This document shows positions 46,901 through 49,046 of a stretch of 49,046 bases of DNA, piece by piece. This DNA comes from Thermoguttaceae bacterium (GTDB taxonomy: Bacteria > Planctomycetota > Planctomycetia > Pirellulales > Thermoguttaceae): contig JARKPK010000029.1 in NCBI GenBank assembly GCA_029975295.1, forward strand, positions 1 to 49,046, written 5' to 3'. Numbering within the stretch: position 1 is the first letter of the stretch; every line of letters starts with the position of its first letter. The translations under genes and the position numbers were made by a program. Under the pieces are notes generated by a model. That model was not told where the DNA came from. It did not search any database and worked only from the letters and a program-made list of their open reading frames with translations.

Positions 46901-47351
46901 CCTGCCGCAAATGGGCATCGTTTGGGTCCAGGTGGAAAAGCGCAGTTGGAAGTCGGCTGCCGACAATCTCACCGATCTGATCAAGCAGTTGCCGCGCCCG
47001 TCCAAACCCGGGCAGAAGCACTCCGCCGAGGCCTTGCAGGCGGCCGAGTGGGCCGGCGGACTCCGCGAATTCATCGAAAAAGGCAGCGACGTGAACGATC
47101 CGCGATTGCCCGCGGCGATTGCGGCGCTTGACGCCGCCGTGCAATCGCACCCGCCCGAGATCATCACGGCCTTCGAGCAGGGCCGCTCGAAAACCCGCAG
47201 CGTGCTCCGCGAGTTCGACCGCAAGATCGCCGCCGACGACGACAACGAGGCCCTGCGCCTCCGCGTCGAGCGGAAGCAGATCGGGCACTACTCTTCGTTC
47301 CCCTACGACGACTGCGTGCAACGCGTTCTCGACATGCTCGACACCGACTAG
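43959..47351 (+). CDS. Ser/Thr kinase fused to a caspase-like (peptidase C14) domain
   Basis: A 1130-residue protein. Residues 1-280: eukaryotic-type kinase with lysine K36 (VAIKQI), D126 in HGDIKPSN and D144 in GDFGLA. The activation segment has KGTTKYMAPEF. The glycine loop is altered (VGDFASVY) and the HRD arginine is glycine, so it is a non-RD type. A transmembrane helix follows near 305-325. Residues 340-639: four tandem beta repeats ending in D-x-V-x-I (DUF5666-like). Residues about 650-900: caspase-like fold starting RWAILIANQNY, with H739 (YFTGHAYKDDEGKVYLAPR) and C788 (LLFLDCGHPGG), 49 residues apart as in caspases. The C-terminus is helical, TPR-like. AAAGGA precedes the ATG. Membrane orientation suggests a cytoplasmic kinase and an outward peptidase part. 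Confidence 0.9.
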   Translation: MSAGSRYEVLERIAVGDFASVYRARDRELGREVAIKQIHPQFLHDERQLARYWQEAQLLAGLQHPNIMTIYDIVRSRGWLIVELMRGNLEQHTHGEPIDLELLRQVLSSSLSALDFLHRNGVIHGDIKPSNILINMQGQIKLGDFGLARRVTNDTGSLLKGTTKYMAPEFVSNQFGPVGPASDIYSLGFSAFELMVGANQFEMLFPGLSSFGRDKQIAWMMWHAAADRQLPEIHRVLEGVPPDLAAAVQKMTYKDPARRYPSAAHALRDLRYDPLAAPPVVGPSEDPAAMAAAAAEARKKKRTRLAAIGALAFSVLLCVFLLWPAAEPPLPTQSEEPLKGVVANVYPNELRLAVRIQGEKGDSIKEIELRRNDRVLINDKVHEFRELKADDRVLIRPLVEDGRKILELRATRPVMHRGVVKEIKPDEGRFVLAVSEGEDQGKDLVIDVPPELQIPLNGGKPESGGRMIALVDLHVDDRVSVDHLGYESGRQATAITAQRVVVVEGKIAGVDVRQKLLEVALADGANVVKLPFKPDCEVLINKQRLINDQLLKPTDLLPGDQVTLEHDVAVLRVNAYRIMGEGGVVRRISYPDRLVEVERSDGGRTVSYQVGPNCEITLGGESVALADLRIGDQVDITHDTPGAAIPRAIRLSAVRPPDANRWAILIANQNYESTYLTRLSHPVSDAQALAKVLVDRYRVPPQQCVTLFDESLVRLEQALPDRLRHIGPEASVLVYFTGHAYKDDEGKVYLAPRSFDFTRMAATGLPLQWLVDRLEECQAKTKLLFLDCGHPGGGNDLKAQPSSAEMLAALRAPPGRAPLRTITAVASAQAGQRGLIIPGKDGGPPQGLFARHLARAYQGEADKNLDNVLEPTELFSYLNEAVPRGAQELGGAQAPELFLPDNRPPRLTDDAKKAIRRLAALVRQERFDRDLVAQAFLEASQAAGQEIEPKLIHAVLLLRGKQRDDALKQCEEIKLERPGLILPQMGIVWVQVEKRSWKSAADNLTDLIKQLPRPSKPGQKHSAEALQAAEWAGGLREFIEKGSDVNDPRLPAAIAALDAAVQSHPPEIITAFEQGRSKTRSVLREFDRKIAADDDNEALRLRVERKQIGHYSSFPYDDCVQRVLDMLDTD
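44976..45875 (+). repeat. Four tandem beta repeats within the kinase-caspase gene
   Basis: Repeat starts lie at about residues 340, 418, 505 and 583, each about 65-87 residues. Shared pattern: G-x-V near the start, alternating hydrophobics, a short mid-repeat loop around I/L-x-I-N, then a D/L-x-x-x-D-x-V-x-I end (ADDRVLI, VDDRVSV, PGDQVTL, IGDQVDI). The pattern is seen directly; assignment to the DUF5666-like group is by recall of that family. Confidence 0.6.
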
Positions 47352-47498
47352 CTTGGGACGCCTGTCGCCGGAACAACGTTGCCGACAGCCTTGCGACGAC
47401 GTGCGCCGCCGAAGCGACATCGGCCGAACAACTCGCGGGCAATCCGCCGTCCGAACCGCCGGCCGGCATAACCACGGCAGCATCGGACGACGACAAAC

Positions 47499-47548
47499 GC
47501 AAAGGCCGACGGACTCGCGCCCGCCGGCCTTTGCTCGTTCGTTCTTTT
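47499..47548 (+). terminator. Rho-independent terminator after the Tad/kinase-caspase locus
   Basis: A perfect 10-base stem (GCAAAGGCCG at 47499-47508, CGGCCTTTGC at 47525-47534) with an extra inner CGG/CCG pairing is followed by a T-rich tract ending CTTTT. It lies about 150 bases after the kinase-caspase stop and before the convergent ThuA gene, so it may act on both strands, more weakly on the minus side. Confidence 0.75.
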
Positions 47549-47581
47549 CCGCCGCTGTCTGCTGCGGTCCGCGGCCGTCTG

Positions 47582-48592
47582 CTACGGACGCGGCATGGCG
47601 TAGTCGGCCGGCTTCAAGCCCGCCTTATGCTTGCCGAAACCGAACGGAAGCGGCTTGAACTCGCCGACCACCGCCACGTCGGCCCGCTGAGGAATCTTCT
47701 CTTCCAAACCGGCGGCCCAGTAGGTGGCGTTCACCAGCAGGCGTCGCACCCCTTCGCTTTCCAAATCGGTGGCCGCGCCCATCGTCGTGCAGAACGCCCG
47801 GCCCGTCTTTCCGCTTTTCTGGGCCGTGTAGCTCTTGGTCCAGGCAATCGGCATCATCGGGTCGTTCTTCGGCCCCTCCAGCGGCTTGTCGTCGGCCGAC
47901 ATCCCCACGAGCACCTGCCCAAGCACCAGCGGTTTGCTGTCGCCCGGCAGCGGCAATCGCACCGTGTAAACGTCGGTCGGTCCCCAAATGTCTTCGCAGC
48001 CGCGCACCAAGGGGCTCGTCTTGGCCTCCGGAGCGATCACCCCTCGCGTGCTTTCTTTGCCGTGTTTGCCGTGGTGATTGATCCAGGTTTCGCCCAACAC
48101 TTGGCGTCCGAACCCACCCTCCCACGTCTTGCTGTTGAAGCTCCAATCGGCGTACGTCGTGTTCTTCTTGAAGTTGAAGGCATGGGTGGCCGTTCGCAGC
48201 CCAATCACCGGCTTGCCCGCCTCCACGTAATCGACGATGTGCTTCATCTGCGCGTCAGGCAAGTCGCGAAACCGCGTAGCGATGATCATCACATCGGCTT
48301 GGGCCAAGTTCTCCAGCCCTGGTATGTTGTCGAGCACGGTCGGGTCGATCGTGCCGTCGGCCGGATTGATGGCGAACAGCACAGTACATTTGAACCCGTG
48401 CCGCAAGGCGAGAATCTTGCCGAGCTGGGGCAGGGCCTCCTCCGATCGGTACTCCTCGTCGCCGGATACCAGAACGACGTGCTTGCCCAGCGGCGCCGCG
48501 CCCGGCTCGTAAACCACCCAACGCTCATCGGCTGCGGCCATCGCCGCCAAACAGGCCGTCCACACAAAACCCGCCGTCAACGCTGTTCTCAT
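47582..48592 (-). CDS. Secreted ThuA-domain protein
   Basis: 336 residues. A signal peptide (MRTALTAGFVWTACLAAMAAADE) precedes a glutamine-amidotransferase-like fold of the ThuA (trehalose utilisation) family. Segments include KHVVLVSGDEEYRSEEALPQLGKIL, DVMIIATRFRDLPDAQMKHIVDYVEAGKPVIGLRTATHAF and GGFGRQVLGETWINHHG. GEFKPLPFGFGKHKAG stands at the C-terminus. The conserved GLRTATHAF and WINHHGKHG segments are those seen in planctomycete paralogues, which are often numerous. GGGAGG lies five bases before the ATG at 48592. The family's reaction is poorly defined; links to sugar degradation are family knowledge. It lies downstream of the truncated gene at the right edge, same strand. Confidence 0.9.
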   Translation of the reverse strand: MRTALTAGFVWTACLAAMAAADERWVVYEPGAAPLGKHVVLVSGDEEYRSEEALPQLGKILALRHGFKCTVLFAINPADGTIDPTVLDNIPGLENLAQADVMIIATRFRDLPDAQMKHIVDYVEAGKPVIGLRTATHAFNFKKNTTYADWSFNSKTWEGGFGRQVLGETWINHHGKHGKESTRGVIAPEAKTSPLVRGCEDIWGPTDVYTVRLPLPGDSKPLVLGQVLVGMSADDKPLEGPKNDPMMPIAWTKSYTAQKSGKTGRAFCTTMGAATDLESEGVRRLLVNATYWAAGLEEKIPQRADVAVVGEFKPLPFGFGKHKAGLKPADYAMPRP

Positions 48593-48753
48593 CGGAACCT
48601 CCCAACGATGCCTTAAGAAAAGAGAGCCCATCACGTTTTCGCTTTTGTCGCCCGAGACGCTCCCAACGCAACGGCAGCGGTATTCCACGGCCGCGGCCGT
48701 CGCCGACACGGCAGTTCGCGCCGCCGAATCGGCAGATCCTTGAGCCGCCGCGT

Positions 48754-49046
48754 CTATTTCGCCTCGGCGGGATGTTCGCCGTCGAGCCGCGTGATTCGGA
48801 AATTCTCGAAGCGGATCCAATGCTCCGCGTCAGGCGGCCCTTGGTAACACTGAATGCTCACCTGTTCGTTCGGCCCTGGGGCGAGCTTGCCCTCGGCCGC
48901 TGTGAGATACTCGCCCTTCGCCTCGGGCCGGTACTGGGCCACAAACCGATCGGCCGACACGATCAGCCGCAATTCCACCGTGTTGCACTCCAACGGTTTT
49001 CGGCCCGGAATGACAAAGAGCTTCCCGTCGATCAATTCCTTCACCA
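48754..49046 (-). CDS. C-terminal fragment of a protein with a concanavalin-like end (runs off right edge)
   Basis: At least 97 codons open to the right end. The stop at 48754 is followed upstream by EHWIRFENFRITRLDGE, a typical final strand of secreted planctomycete proteins with a laminin G/DUF1080-like jelly-roll fold. VELRLIVSADRFVAQYRPEAKGEYLTAAEGKL precedes it. The N-terminus and any signal peptide lie outside the window, so the family is a guess. It reads toward the ThuA gene with about 160 bases between them, so they may be co-transcribed. Confidence 0.6.
   Translation of the reverse strand, partial: VKELIDGKLFVIPGRKPLECNTVELRLIVSADRFVAQYRPEAKGEYLTAAEGKLAPGPNEQVSIQCYQGPPDAEHWIRFENFRITRLDGEHPAEAK

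Noticed and set aside
46092-47483. A 463-codon minus-strand frame opposite the caspase part
   Set aside because: No domain resemblance; the plus frame carries the conserved His and Cys motifs.

Overview
The window is high-GC chromosomal DNA that most likely comes from a planctomycete of the Pirellulales type. This rests on the mix of a PEP-CTERM surface protein, a ThuA-domain protein, an FHA-GAF-AAA+ sigma-54 activator, Ser/Thr kinase signalling and a Tad pilus whose ATPase carries an FHA domain. The lineage is inferred from gene content; no rRNA or tRNA gene was seen. Two genes run off the ends.

Layout. From 1 to about 24.5 kb every gene is on the minus strand: a truncated membrane protein, bioB, leuD and leuC, a tripartite RND efflux adaptor and pump, a lysine 2,3-aminomutase (kamA) followed by two D-Ala-D-Ala-ligase-like ATP-grasp enzymes, a SAM methyltransferase, mnmE, the FHA/GAF/sigma-54 activator, a fatty-acid desaturase, a large PEP-CTERM beta-helix protein and a small secreted hypothetical. 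hemL follows on the plus strand. Next comes a visibly lower-GC accessory patch (about 26.4-28.0 kb) with an SGNH hydrolase and an orphan gene flanked by attC-like inverted repeats. From 28.85 to 47.35 kb everything is on the plus strand: two related beta-barrel proteins, then a Tad/Flp pilus locus (two small pilins, prepilin peptidase, three TadE/TadG-type pseudopilin proteins, an anchored hypothetical, CpaB, FHA-CpaF, TadB, TadC), a zinc-ribbon/proline-rich membrane protein, and a 1130-residue Ser/Thr kinase fused through a membrane segment and four beta repeats to a caspase-like peptidase. A strong terminator separates this from a minus-strand ThuA protein and a truncated gene at the right edge.

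Systems. (1) The kamA plus two ATP-grasp genes could make a beta-lysine-containing amide or dipeptide. (2) The Tad locus carries both a phosphothreonine-binding FHA domain (on the assembly ATPase) and a kinase-caspase, which suggests phosphorylation-dependent control of the pilus, possibly tied to a proteolytic output. (3) Three core enzymes (BioB, one ATP-grasp, MnmE) carry low-complexity insertions in otherwise intact folds. (4) The orphan gene at 27.4-27.9 kb looks like a lone integron-type cassette without a nearby integrase. Functional links in 1, 2 and 4 are inference; the domains and motifs are read directly from the sequence.
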